Assembly: GCA_944323485.1 (NCBI GenBank)
Contig: CALUSR010000001.1
Span: forward strand, 546,123-609,937
Length of the DNA stretch: 63,815 nucleotides
Origin: Candidatus Gastranaerophilales bacterium
GTDB taxonomy: Bacteria; Cyanobacteriota; Vampirovibrionia; Gastranaerophilales; CAJFVJ01
Reading direction: 5' to 3'
Shown: positions 34,822-43,189 of the stretch, in pieces
How positions within the stretch are numbered: position 1 is the stretch's first letter
How the letters are laid out: each line of letters begins with the position of its first letter
Notes under the pieces: model-generated
The model's input: the letters and a program-made list of their open reading frames with translations, nothing else
The model's database searches: none
What the model was told of the DNA's origin: nothing
Position numbers and translations under genes: made by a program

Positions 34822-35229
34822 GTGAATAATTTTTTGAGTTTTCTTATAGGTCATAATTTCTGCAAACATCCGAAGTTAAATTTAAACATTAAATTCCAGT
34901 ATTGTGCTGATTGCGGGGAACTTGTCGAACTCAGCTGGTATGTCGTTCGATGCAGATGTTGTGATGTAAAGAGAGAAGCGAAATTAAAATTCGGTGAGAT
35001 ATTTCCCGTTGATAATTTTTGTACCAACTGCGGAAGTGAAGAATTTTATGTGCAGAAGATAGAAGATTTGAAATTTTATGACATACATCATGCCGTTTTG
35101 TTCAAAGAAACGGTAAACATTTGTGCTAAAAGAAGATATACACAAGTATGGGCAGATTCTTGCGAACCTGCCCATACTTACGTGCTAAAGTTACTCCCTA
35201 TGTTAACTGAACACAAAAGCGTAAGTTAA
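34822..35229 (+). CDS. Small zinc-ribbon protein
   Basis: 135 residues with three cysteine pairs: CADC near 28, CRCC near 45 and CTNCG near 69, suggesting one or two zinc ribbons, plus a C-terminal helical part. The start is a GTG at 34822. Zinc ribbons of this type occur in DNA-, RNA- or protein-binding factors, but no specific family is recognised. It follows the 88-residue gene by 55 bases in the same direction and may be cotranscribed. Confidence 0.5.
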   Translation: MNNFLSFLIGHNFCKHPKLNLNIKFQYCADCGELVELSWYVVRCRCCDVKREAKLKFGEIFPVDNFCTNCGSEEFYVQKIEDLKFYDIHHAVLFKETVNICAKRRYTQVWADSCEPAHTYVLKLLPMLTEHKSVS

Positions 35230-35422
35230 CGAAAAACATGCTCGACCTCTTTGCATACAAATCTTTGTATCGATACCCCGAAGAAGTTTGCCAGACAAGT
35301 ATTTTCATCAACTTACATATTCATATTAACTTATTGTACAGAGGTTTTCACCCCTCTTGAGGATGATATGAAACCTGCGCAGGTATATTCTTCAGAGTTA
35401 ATACTAAAGACTATATATGGTA
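35230..35422. other. Intergenic region without a convincing gene
   Basis: 193 bp between the zinc-ribbon gene and the convergent gene at 35423. A 26-codon frame at 35367-35447 has GAGGAT before its ATG but overlaps the 3' end of the convergent gene and has no other support. No clear terminator is seen. Confidence 0.4.
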
Positions 35423-36082
35423 TTAATGAGTCAGATGTCCGAGAATAGTTTTATTTTTCTTGTTGAGATATTCTTCGTTTGCTTTAAAGAGAGTTATAAC
35501 AGCTTCTTTTTCTCCGGGATTTTCGTTTGCGACAGAGAACCATGCCTTATTGAGTGATTTTTGCATTTTGTGCTCGTTTTCTCCTTTTATCAGCGCATTT
35601 TTGAAGAGTGTTGCTGTAGCTTCTTCTGGTGTTGGATAAGAGAGAATATCGAGAAGAGTTTTGGGGTCGTCTTTGAGGGCATATACCAGTGCGTCAAGTT
35701 TGTCAGCTGTTTTGATTGTTGTCAGGATATTTTTCCCGTCAGGATTTTTTGCAGAAAGTGCTTTTGAGAGTGTATCCTCGTTTTTTGTTTTTTTGAGCAG
35801 GTCTGCGCTTGCTTTTATGGCTTTTGGAGTCATTCTCCAGAAAATATTTTCTCCTGTTTCCGTTTTTGTTCTGAACAGTTTCATATATGTTGCCGGTGTA
35901 GCATTTTCTGATATTGCTTTTATTTGAGATGCCGTAATTTTAGGATTTTTATCTTTTTTTTGTCCGAAAGATACAGTGTCATGCTCAAGATTTTTGTTAT
36001 ATTTCAGCGGCGGTTCAATTGGTTGAGATGTTTGCAATTGTTTTAGAACAGGTGTTGTATGCGGGTTAAAAGTGATATTCAT
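35423..36082 (-). CDS. Hypothetical helical-repeat protein with N-terminal VSFG tag
   Basis: 219 residues from the ATG at 36082, preceded by AAGAGGA; a longer frame to 36142 lacks such a site. No signal peptide. Residues 1-8 are MNITFNPH, followed by a Pro/Gln/Thr-rich linker and VSFG at 37-40. From 50 onward the protein is helical, with at least two similar units, TETGENIFWRM... (about 73-100) and NPDGKNILTTI... (about 113-150), which look like roughly 40-residue repeats with a GxNI turn, reminiscent of ankyrin-type repeats. Such proteins often bind other proteins. The N-terminus shares its pattern with the proteins at 3143-3853 and 50057-50827. Function unknown. Confidence 0.6.
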   Translation of the reverse strand: MNITFNPHTTPVLKQLQTSQPIEPPLKYNKNLEHDTVSFGQKKDKNPKITASQIKAISENATPATYMKLFRTKTETGENIFWRMTPKAIKASADLLKKTKNEDTLSKALSAKNPDGKNILTTIKTADKLDALVYALKDDPKTLLDILSYPTPEEATATLFKNALIKGENEHKMQKSLNKAWFSVANENPGEKEAVITLFKANEEYLNKKNKTILGHLTH

Positions 36083-36155
36083 GTTTGTTCCTCTTTTTAT
36101 GTCTTTTTTGTATGAAAACGGAACATGAAAATTTTTTGACATTAAAAAGCGGGAT

Positions 36156-36286
36156 TTATGTAGAAAATTCCTCAGATACTATTAAAAGTCCGTCATTCTG
36201 ATGGTTTTAGCCAGAAGAATACTTTTTGTTTAGATACTTCGCTAACGCTCAGTATGAAGTTGTTTTGGAAATTTGGGGCAGAATTT
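36156..36286. repeat. Dispersed 130-bp REP-like repeat, copy B
   Basis: Same orientation and roughly 85% identical by eye to 4363-4493. Conserved blocks: AGATACTATTAAAAGTC, GTCATTCTGA, AGATACTTCGCTAACGCTCA and GTTGTTTTGGAAATTT. The region between the two hairpin arms is the most variable and keeps partial complementarity. It lies between the VSFG-tag gene and the leuB terminator. Confidence 0.75.
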
Positions 36287-36300
36287 GTTATATAAGTTCC

Positions 36301-36333
36301 AAAAAAGCCGATATTTTTTTAATCGGCTTTTTT
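36301..36333 (-). terminator. Intrinsic terminator after leuB (bidirectional)
   Basis: AAAAAAGCCGAT/ATCGGCTTTTTT, a 12-bp perfect stem with a 9-base loop. It is flanked by A- and T-runs, so it can work in either direction. Confidence 0.9.
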
Positions 36334-36359
36334 GATTATTGGATATTGGAGTTTTAAAC

Positions 36360-37433
36360 TTAGATATTGGCAGCTATGGCATCTCCCATTTCTTTTGTGC
36401 CGACGAGAGTCATTCCTTCAGACATAATATCTTCGGTTCTGTATCCTTGCTTGAGAGTTTTCATTACTGCTTTTTCTATGTCATCAGCCGCTTCATCCAT
36501 ATTGAAACTGTATTTTAGCATCATAGATGCTGATAGAATTGTTGCAATAGGATTCAATCTGTTTTGTCCTTTGAAGTCAGGAGCGCTTCCATGGCAGGGC
36601 TCAAACATTGCAGGTCCTTTTTCTGACAGGCTTGCGCTTGCAAGAAGTCCCAAAGAACCTGGCAGCATTGATGCTTCATCAGAGAGAATATCTCCGAAGA
36701 GGTTTTCAGTGACGATTACATCAAATTGTTTCGGTTGTCTGATTAGCTGCATGGCAGCGTTATCGACATACATATGAGAGAGCTCGACCTCCGGATAATC
36801 TTTTGCCACACGGAGAATAACTTCTCGCCAGAGTCTTGATACATCAAGGACGTTTGCCTTATCAACAGAGCAGAGTTTTTTGCGTCTTTTCATTGCAACT
36901 TCGAATGCAACTTTTGCAATTCTTTCTATTTCTGCTTCTGTATAAATCATATTGTTGTAACCTACTTTTTGACCGTTTTTTTCTTCGATACCTTTTGGTT
37001 CTCCAAAATAAGCACCGCCTGTCAGTTCTCTGATAATCATAATATCAGCTCCTTCAACCAAATCTCTTTTGAGAGGAGAAGATTCGACAAGTTCAGGATA
37101 AACGATAGCAGGTCTAAGGTTGGCATAGAGCCCGAGAGCTTTTCTTATGCCAAGGAGTGCTCTTTCAGGTCTGAGATGAGGTTCTATGGTGTCATATTTC
37201 CAGTCACCTACTGCGCCGAGGTATACCGCATCAGATTTTTTTGCCGTTTCTAGAGTTTTCTCAGGAAGAGGAACTCCGGTTGCTTCAATTGCTACACCGC
37301 CTATTAATTCGTATTGATAGTTAAATTTTACGTCATATTTTTTTGCTACGGCATCAAGAACTTTCACTCCCTGTTCGATTACATCAGGACCGATGCCATC
37401 TCCCGGGAGCACGCATATATTAAATTCTTTCAT
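36360..37433 (-). CDS. leuB: 3-isopropylmalate dehydrogenase
   Basis: 357 residues, standard length. [13 protein letters not shown] at the N-terminus, [16 protein letters not shown], the metal and substrate site [33 protein letters not shown], and the [28 protein letters not shown]-binding region identify LeuB rather than isocitrate dehydrogenase. It oxidises and decarboxylates 3-isopropylmalate in leucine synthesis. It follows leuD by 12 bases; leuC is not in this window. Confidence 0.96.
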   Translation of the reverse strand: MKEFNICVLPGDGIGPDVIEQGVKVLDAVAKKYDVKFNYQYELIGGVAIEATGVPLPEKTLETAKKSDAVYLGAVGDWKYDTIEPHLRPERALLGIRKALGLYANLRPAIVYPELVESSPLKRDLVEGADIMIIRELTGGAYFGEPKGIEEKNGQKVGYNNMIYTEAEIERIAKVAFEVAMKRRKKLCSVDKANVLDVSRLWREVILRVAKDYPEVELSHMYVDNAAMQLIRQPKQFDVIVTENLFGDILSDEASMLPGSLGLLASASLSEKGPAMFEPCHGSAPDFKGQNRLNPIATILSASMMLKYSFNMDEAADDIEKAVMKTLKQGYRTEDIMSEGMTLVGTKEMGDAIAANI

Positions 37434-37445
37434 CTCATAATCTCC

Positions 37446-37946
37446 TTATTTTGCGAGTTTTTCTTTTGTATATTCAACCAGTCCGCCTTTTGAAATTATT
37501 TTTTGGATTTCTTCAGAGAAGGCATTTGTTTTGTATTCTTTGCCTGTTGTGAGATTTTTGATGACTCCTTTTGCAAGGTCAACTTCTATTTTGTCACCTT
37601 TTGAAGTTTCATCTGGCATGTCTTTGTTTTCGACAATTGGAAGACCTATATTGATTGCGTTTCTGAAGAAGATACGAGCAAAGCTTTTTGCGATAACAAC
37701 AGATATTCCGCTTTCTTTTATTGATATCGGAGCATGTTCTCTGGAACTTCCGCAGCCGAAGTTTTCGCCTGCGACGATGATGTCGCCTGATTTGACTTCT
37801 TTAGCAAAAGTCTTGTCTATATCTTCCATACAGTGGCTTGCAAGTTCTCTCGGGTCTGAAGTGTTGAGATAACGTGCGGGAATGATTACATCCGTATCGA
37901 CGTTGTCTTTATAAACCCAAGCTTCGCCTCTTTTTGATGATGTCAT
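37446..37946 (-). CDS. leuD: 3-isopropylmalate dehydratase small subunit
   Basis: 166 residues from the ATG at 37946, which has AAGGAG in front. A longer frame to 38120 adds 58 hydrophobic residues and is not credible. Motifs: [56 protein letters not shown]. The small subunit works with LeuC to isomerise isopropylmalate. The 166-residue size is the archaeal/cyanobacterial short form. Confidence 0.95.
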   Translation of the reverse strand: MTSSKRGEAWVYKDNVDTDVIIPARYLNTSDPRELASHCMEDIDKTFAKEVKSGDIIVAGENFGCGSSREHAPISIKESGISVVIAKSFARIFFRNAINIGLPIVENKDMPDETSKGDKIEVDLAKGVIKNLTTGKEYKTNAFSEEIQKIISKGGLVEYTKEKLAK

Positions 37947-38112
37947 AAAAAACTCCTTTATAAAAATAATAATTAATATGTTTATTTTTATATAACTTGA
38001 AATAATAAGCAATAAAGTATTGATTATTTTTAATATTTCATACAAAATAAGGATTGTCAGCTTTACACTTTTATTATAGTTTATTAAACATAAAAGAAAG
38101 ATGGAGGAACAA

Positions 38113-38316
38113 ATGGACATGAATGAAGTAATAGGTCAAGCGGCAGGAAAAGTCTACAATTATTTAAGTGGTAAAGATGAAGCTACATTAGCTGCTTTGA
38201 AAAAAGATTTGGAAATGAAAGGTGATGAAGCTACTTTTGCTCTCGGTTGGTTAGCAAGAGAAGATAAATTGGCTTTCGAAAAGAAAGGTAATTCTTTGAA
38301 AGTAAGACTTAAATAA
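38113..38316 (+). CDS. Winged helix-turn-helix protein (DUF2582-like)
   Basis: 67 residues. The order [56 protein letters not shown] fits the small winged-helix family DUF2582. It probably binds DNA, but no target is known. I prefer the ATG at 38113 because GGAGG lies five bases before it; the ATG at 38101 is inside the ribosome site. It is divergent from leuD and has its own terminator. Confidence 0.75.
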   Translation: MDMNEVIGQAAGKVYNYLSGKDEATLAALKKDLEMKGDEATFALGWLAREDKLAFEKKGNSLKVRLK

Positions 38317-38336
38317 GATTATCTTTAAAAGTTTTG

Positions 38337-38366
38337 AAAAAGGTCGTTTGTATACGACCTTTTTTT
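38337..38366 (+). terminator. Intrinsic terminator after the winged-helix gene
   Basis: Stem AGGTCGT/ACGACCT with a 6-base loop, followed by seven T. An A-run on the other side makes it potentially bidirectional. Confidence 0.85.
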
Positions 38367-38426
38367 ATACAAAATTTTTCTTCATGATATAATTTTTTAT
38401 TATTTAAACTAAAGCAGGTAGAGTTT

Positions 38427-38921
38427 GTGAAAATACTTATAGAAGACATAGAAAATGCTCCCGAGTCAACGATTGATGTTGATTTTTGCGAGGTTATTGA
38501 TGACCTTGAAAATGGCAAAGAAGTCAGAGGAAAACTTGAAGTAAAATCAAACGGAGCGACAATTGAAGTTAAAGGACATATAAATACAACTCTGAAACTT
38601 GTATGCGACAGGTGTTTGAGTGAGTTTGATTATGATGTTGATGCTGATATAGATGAAGTTTTTGTAAAAGAAAATGTCTTTGATTATTCAAAACATGAAA
38701 TTGAGTTGAAAAACGATAATTTTGTTGTAGAATTAAATGGTGAAACTGAGATAGATATAACCGATCTTGTGTATCAATCCGTTATAATCAACATTCCGAC
38801 CAAAAAAATATGCAGGCATGGCTGCGAGGGAACAATTCCCGTTTTGAGCGAGGAAGAAAAGATTGACCCGAGACTCGAAGTTTTTAAACGATTAACAGAT
38901 AAAATAAAAGAAGAAAGGTAA
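38427..38921 (+). CDS. yceD: YceD/DUF177 family protein
   Basis: 164 residues starting at a GTG. It has the DUF177 core LVCDRCLSEFDYDVDADIDEVFV, the ELNGETEIDITDLVYQSVIINIPTK segment, and ICRHGCEG near the C-terminus. It is usually encoded directly upstream of rpmF; in bacteria and chloroplasts the family takes part in 23S rRNA accumulation. Six bases separate it from rpmF. It heads the ribosomal protein-lipid operon. Confidence 0.88.
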   Translation: MKILIEDIENAPESTIDVDFCEVIDDLENGKEVRGKLEVKSNGATIEVKGHINTTLKLVCDRCLSEFDYDVDADIDEVFVKENVFDYSKHEIELKNDNFVVELNGETEIDITDLVYQSVIINIPTKKICRHGCEGTIPVLSEEEKIDPRLEVFKRLTDKIKEER

Positions 38922-38926
38922 GAATA

Positions 38927-39100
38927 ATGGCAGTTCCAAAGAAACGTACAGGACAATCCGCTCAGGCAAAAAGAAGAGCAAATTGGAAGGCTTCAAAAGT
39001 TGAGTTAACAACTTGTTCAAATTGCGGTGATACAACAATCGCTCATACTGTATGTACAAGTTGCGGATTTTATAAAGGCGAAAAAGCCAGCAAAAAATAA
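38927..39100 (+). CDS. rpmF: Large ribosomal subunit protein bL32
   Basis: 57 residues, beginning MAVPKKRTGQSAQAKRRAN and carrying the zinc-ribbon cysteines CSNCG and CTSCG. It is the small L32 protein of the 50S subunit, with the zinc-binding form. AAGGTAAGA precedes the ATG at 38927. It lies between yceD and plsX, as in many bacteria. Confidence 0.96.
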   Translation: MAVPKKRTGQSAQAKRRANWKASKVELTTCSNCGDTTIAHTVCTSCGFYKGEKASKK

Positions 39101-39140
39101 TTAATAACAGATTTTACTAGAGAAGAGCAGATTTAGTGTT

Positions 39141-40145
39141 ATGGTAAGAATAGCAGTAGATGCGATGGGCGGGGATTATGCTCCTTTGGAAATAGTCAAA
39201 GGTTCTGTTTTGGCTGCGAAGGAATATGGTGTCGCTCTTGAGCTTGTGGGTAAACAGGATGAAATAGAAGCCGAGCTGGCTAAATATGATACATCAGGGC
39301 TTGATATAAAGATTACTCATGCTTCTGAAGTTATTGAAATGGATGAGCCGCCGGGTGTTGCGATTAGAAAGAAAAAAGACGCATCAATCATAAAGGCTGT
39401 TGCTGCTGTTGCTTCAGGAAGTTCGCAGGCAGTTGTGGCAGCAGGCAGCACCGGGGCTGCTATGGCTTCGAGCTTATTCGGTTTGGGGCGTCTCCCAGGG
39501 ATAGACAGACCTGCTATTGCAACGACGATTCCTACCATAAGCAACCCGCTTGTTCTTATTGATGCCGGAGCCAACAGCTCGTCCACTCCTGAGATGCTTT
39601 ATCAGTTTGCGATTATGGGCAAGATTTTTTCAGAGAATATTCTCGGTATTCCTAATTCAAGAATCGGTGTTCTGAACATAGGCGAAGAAGCAGGCAAAGG
39701 AAATGAGCTTGCTAAAGGAGCTTATAAATTGCTTGCGTCTCATAATGACCAGCTTAATTTTATCGGAAACGTAGAAGGAAAAGAGCTTTTCTCAGGGGCA
39801 GCGGATGTTGTCGTTTGCGATGGTTTTGTCGGCAATGTAACCCTGAAGGTTATTGAAGGTGTTGCCAGTATGATATTTAAGGCTCTCAAACAGGAATTTG
39901 CAAATTCTCTCCTTGCCAAAATAGGTGCTTTTATTGCAATGCCGGCATTAAAAGGACTCAGGAAAAGAACTAATTATGAAGAATACGGAGGAGCTCTTTT
40001 ATTGGGCGTTAAAGGTATAACGATTATTGCGCATGGCAGAAGCAATGCTACCGCCATTAAAAATGCAATACGTGTTGCAAAAGAAGCTGTAGATACTGAT
40101 ATAAACGGTAAAATAGCTGCCCTTTACGAGCAAAACAGATTATGA
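39141..40145 (+). CDS. plsX: Phosphate acyltransferase PlsX
   Basis: 334 residues. IAVDAMGGDYAPLEIVKG at the N-terminus, GAAMASSLFGLGRLPGIDRPAI, LIDAGANSS, GNVEGKELFSGAADVVVCDGFVGNVTLK and the C-terminal YEEYGGALLLGVKG are PlsX hallmarks. It converts acyl-ACP to acyl-phosphate for phospholipid synthesis. The stop overlaps the fabH start by four bases. Confidence 0.96.
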   Translation: MVRIAVDAMGGDYAPLEIVKGSVLAAKEYGVALELVGKQDEIEAELAKYDTSGLDIKITHASEVIEMDEPPGVAIRKKKDASIIKAVAAVASGSSQAVVAAGSTGAAMASSLFGLGRLPGIDRPAIATTIPTISNPLVLIDAGANSSSTPEMLYQFAIMGKIFSENILGIPNSRIGVLNIGEEAGKGNELAKGAYKLLASHNDQLNFIGNVEGKELFSGAADVVVCDGFVGNVTLKVIEGVASMIFKALKQEFANSLLAKIGAFIAMPALKGLRKRTNYEEYGGALLLGVKGITIIAHGRSNATAIKNAIRVAKEAVDTDINGKIAALYEQNRL

Positions 40146-41152
40146 TGATACCTGTAAGCATTAAAGGGATAGGGAAGTACCTGCCCGAAAAAGTTATATC
40201 TAATGATGATTTATCTGCTATTTTGGATACAAATGACGAGTGGATTTCTTCAAGAACCGGCATAAAGGAAAGGCGTGTTGTATCAGGAAACGAAAGCGCT
40301 TCGGAACTTGCATATAAAGCTTCTTTGAACGCTCTTGAAAATGCCGGATTGGATAAAACAGAACTTGATATGATTATTGCTGCTACTTCGGCTCCTGACC
40401 ATCTTTATCCTTCATTATCATGTGAAGTTCTCGGTAAATTGGGGTTGGGCAGCGGTATTCCTGCATTTGATGTTACTGCAGCCTGTACGGGGTTTGTATA
40501 TGCTTTAGGTATTGCAAGAAGTTTTGTCCAAACAGGTCAGTGCAAGAATATTTTAGTAATAGGCGCTGATGTGCATTCACGTGTTTTGGATTGGAGTGAT
40601 AGAGCAACCTGTGTTCTTTTTGGAGATGGAGCAGGTGCGATGGTTGTTTCGAAATCGGATGACGCTATCAATCGTGTATTATCCGTGAAAATGCATGCAA
40701 ACGGTGCAAAATCTTCGGAGCTGAAGATTCCCATTGCAGGGAAAAATTGTCCTCTTGTTGAACCACGAGAAGAAGAGCCACAGTTCTTGTCAATGAACGG
40801 AAGAGAAATTTATAAATTTGCTGTAAACAGTGTGCCTGCTTCTGTTCTTGAAGCTCTTGAGGATGCCGGTTTGACAATTGCAGATATGGACTATCTTGTT
40901 CCTCATCAGGCTAATGTAAGAATACTCGATGCGGTATCTGACAGACTGGGTATCAGCAGGGATATAGTTTTTGCTAATATGGATAAATACGGCAATACTT
41001 CAGCTGCCTCAATACCGATTGCATTGACGGAAGCGCTTGAAAGCGGTTTTGTTAAAACTCCTGCTAATGTTGTAATAAGCGGTTTTGGTGCGGGCTTGAC
41101 TTGGGGAAGTGCAGTAATCAGGTTAGAAAATATGGGGAAAACAAATGGGTAA
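40142..41152 (+). CDS. fabH: Beta-ketoacyl-ACP synthase III
   Basis: 336 residues. The catalytic triad is visible as Cys115 (TAACTGF), His in VPHQAN and Asn in KYGNTSAAS. It condenses acetyl-CoA with malonyl-ACP to start fatty acid synthesis. It overlaps both neighbours (plsX by 4, fabD by 8 bases), so expression is tightly coupled. Confidence 0.96.
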   Translation: MMIPVSIKGIGKYLPEKVISNDDLSAILDTNDEWISSRTGIKERRVVSGNESASELAYKASLNALENAGLDKTELDMIIAATSAPDHLYPSLSCEVLGKLGLGSGIPAFDVTAACTGFVYALGIARSFVQTGQCKNILVIGADVHSRVLDWSDRATCVLFGDGAGAMVVSKSDDAINRVLSVKMHANGAKSSELKIPIAGKNCPLVEPREEEPQFLSMNGREIYKFAVNSVPASVLEALEDAGLTIADMDYLVPHQANVRILDAVSDRLGISRDIVFANMDKYGNTSAASIPIALTEALESGFVKTPANVVISGFGAGLTWGSAVIRLENMGKTNG

Positions 41153-42074
41153 AATAGCTTTTATATTTCCTGGACAAGGAGCTCAATCTGTCGGCATGGG
41201 AAAAGATGTTTATGAACACTCCGCTGTCGGCAAAGAAGTTTATGACAGATTTGATGAAATTATAGGCAGAAAGTTAACAAATGTTTGCTTCAACGGTCCT
41301 GAGGAGGACTTGAAACAAACGATAAATACACAGCCTGCTATACTTGCGACATCACTTGCCCTGCTTGAAGTTTTGAAAGAAAAAACAGATATAACTCCTG
41401 ATTTTGTTGCCGGTCACAGCCTTGGTGAATATGGAGCTTTGTATACAGCAGGTGTTTTGAGTCTTGATGATACGATTAAGGCAATTGCAAAAAGAGCAGA
41501 GTTGATGAGCCTTGCAAAATCAGGCTCTATGGCAGCAGTTCTCGGCTTGTCACAGGATGTGTTAGAGGAAATTATTTCGGGTGTTGACGGTGTTGTATCT
41601 ATAGCAAACTATAATACGCCTGAACAGCTTGTAATTACCGGAGAGGAGCAGGCCGTTTCCAAGGTTTCAAAGCTGGCATCAGAAAAAGGAGCGAAGAGAG
41701 TAATTCCTCTTGCCGTAAGCGGTGCATTCCACTCTGCGTTGATGAAGCCTGCCGGTGAAGAATTTGCTTCGTTTGTGAAAACCTTAAAATTCAATGATGC
41801 TTCAATTCCTGTAGTAACAAATGTTGATGCGCATGAAACGATAAAAGGTTCTGAGTTTGAAGAAAAGATGCCCCGTCAGATTTATTCATCAGTGTATTGG
41901 ACTCAAATAATTCAGCATATGATGAGCCAGGGTGTTGATACAATGATAGAAATAGGACCCGGCAGTGTTTTGATGGGATTAAACCGTAAGATTTCACGTG
42001 ATATCAAGACTTATAGTGTATCGAATCTTGAAGCTGTCGAAAAAACAGTGAATGAGTTGACTCTTAGAGTATAA
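41145..42074 (+). CDS. fabD: Malonyl-CoA:ACP transacylase
   Basis: 309 residues. FPGQGAQSVGMG opens the protein, with the catalytic Ser92 in AGHSLGEYGALY, the partner His in SGAFHSALM, and the C-terminal IEIGPGSVL. It loads malonyl onto ACP for chain elongation. It begins within the end of fabH, and 11 bases lie between it and fabG. Confidence 0.96.
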   Translation: MGKIAFIFPGQGAQSVGMGKDVYEHSAVGKEVYDRFDEIIGRKLTNVCFNGPEEDLKQTINTQPAILATSLALLEVLKEKTDITPDFVAGHSLGEYGALYTAGVLSLDDTIKAIAKRAELMSLAKSGSMAAVLGLSQDVLEEIISGVDGVVSIANYNTPEQLVITGEEQAVSKVSKLASEKGAKRVIPLAVSGAFHSALMKPAGEEFASFVKTLKFNDASIPVVTNVDAHETIKGSEFEEKMPRQIYSSVYWTQIIQHMMSQGVDTMIEIGPGSVLMGLNRKISRDIKTYSVSNLEAVEKTVNELTLRV

Positions 42075-42085
42075 GGGGTATAGAA

Positions 42086-42817
42086 ATGACAGAAGAAAAA
42101 AAAGTTGCTTTAGTAACGGGCGGTTCTCGCGGGATAGGAAAAGCTTGCGCTTTAGAACTTGCAAAAAGCGGTTATGATGTTGTTATAAATTATGCAGGGA
42201 ATGATGCTGCAGCGAATGAAACAGTCGGGGAACTCAAAGCACTCGGCGTTGAAGCTGAAGCCTTGAAATTCAATGTAGCCGATAAGGATGCAGCAAAAGA
42301 AGCCGTAGCAAAGATTTTTGAAAAATTCGGACGCATAGATGTTCTGGTAAATAATGCAGGTATTACCCGTGACGGGCTTGCAATCAGAATGTCTTATGAA
42401 AATTGGGAAGATGTAATTAATACAAATCTTAACAGTATGTTTTATGTAACAAAACCTGTTGTTGAAAAAATGTTGAAGCAAAAAAGCGGGGCTGTTATAA
42501 ATATGGCAAGTGTTTGCGGAGTTTATGGCAATGCCGGTCAGTTGAATTATTCTTCTGCAAAAGCAGGCGTAATTGGTTTTACAAAAGCTCTTGCAAAGGA
42601 AGTAGCTTCAAGAGGCATTACAGTGAACGCTGTAGCTCCTGGATTTATTGAAACAGATATGACAAAAGATTTGAAAAAAGATTTAATCGCAGAGAAGATT
42701 CCTCTTAAAAAATTGGGGTCAGCTGAAGATGTTGCAAAACTTGTAAGATTTCTGGCATGCGAGGGGAAATATATTACCGCTCAAGTTATCGGAGTTGACG
42801 GCGGATTGGTGATATAG
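42086..42817 (+). CDS. fabG: 3-oxoacyl-ACP reductase
   Basis: 243 residues, short-chain dehydrogenase. The NADP site is TGGSRGIGKA near residue 13. The catalytic Ser-Tyr-Lys set sits in NMASVCGVYGNAGQLNYSSAKAG. NNAGITRDG and the C-terminal GQVIGVDGG-type ending (TAQVIGVDGGLVI) are those of FabG. It reduces the beta-keto group during fatty acid elongation. Confidence 0.96.
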   Translation: MTEEKKVALVTGGSRGIGKACALELAKSGYDVVINYAGNDAAANETVGELKALGVEAEALKFNVADKDAAKEAVAKIFEKFGRIDVLVNNAGITRDGLAIRMSYENWEDVINTNLNSMFYVTKPVVEKMLKQKSGAVINMASVCGVYGNAGQLNYSSAKAGVIGFTKALAKEVASRGITVNAVAPGFIETDMTKDLKKDLIAEKIPLKKLGSAEDVAKLVRFLACEGKYITAQVIGVDGGLVI

Positions 42818-42928
42818 ATTTTCAAATATGTTTTTGTTAGAATTATTCGTAAATAATTTGGCAAGAGTTGCCGATAATAGTAAAATTAAATTCGTATTAT
42901 GTTATTTTAAGTAAAGAGGAAAAGCAAA

Positions 42929-43162
42929 ATGAGTACATTTGAAAAAGTAAAAAAAGTTGTAGTAGAACAATTGAGCGTAGAAGAAGACCAAGTCACCATG
43001 GATGCAAGCTTTACAGCTGATTTGGGTGCTGATTCTTTGGATACAGTAGAGTTGGTTATGGCTTTTGAAGATGAATTCGGTGTAGAAATTCCTGATGAAG
43101 AAGCTGAAAAAATTGCAACAGTAAAAGATGCAGTTGAATATATCGATTCTCACTCAAAATAA
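42929..43162 (+). CDS. acpP: Acyl carrier protein
   Basis: 77 residues, acidic. The 4'-phosphopantetheine site is Ser36 in [23 protein letters not shown] precedes the ATG. A 111-bp gap after fabG may hold its own promoter, since acpP is usually expressed at a higher level than its neighbours. Confidence 0.98.
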   Translation: MSTFEKVKKVVVEQLSVEEDQVTMDASFTADLGADSLDTVELVMAFEDEFGVEIPDEEAEKIATVKDAVEYIDSHSK

Positions 43163-43189
43163 TTTGTTCAATTTTAAAAGGTAGCTGAA

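Noticed and set aside
35251-35448. Small plus-strand open frame starting at TTG
   Set aside because: No ribosome site, no recognisable features, and it overlaps the 3' end of a better-supported gene on the other strand.
38101-38112. ATG at 38101 as start of the winged-helix gene
   Set aside because: This ATG is part of the ATGGAGG ribosome site for the ATG at 38113.
37947-38120. N-terminal extension of leuD by 58 hydrophobic residues
   Set aside because: AAGGAG is placed for the ATG at 37946, the family has no such extension, and the region is AT-rich promoter DNA.
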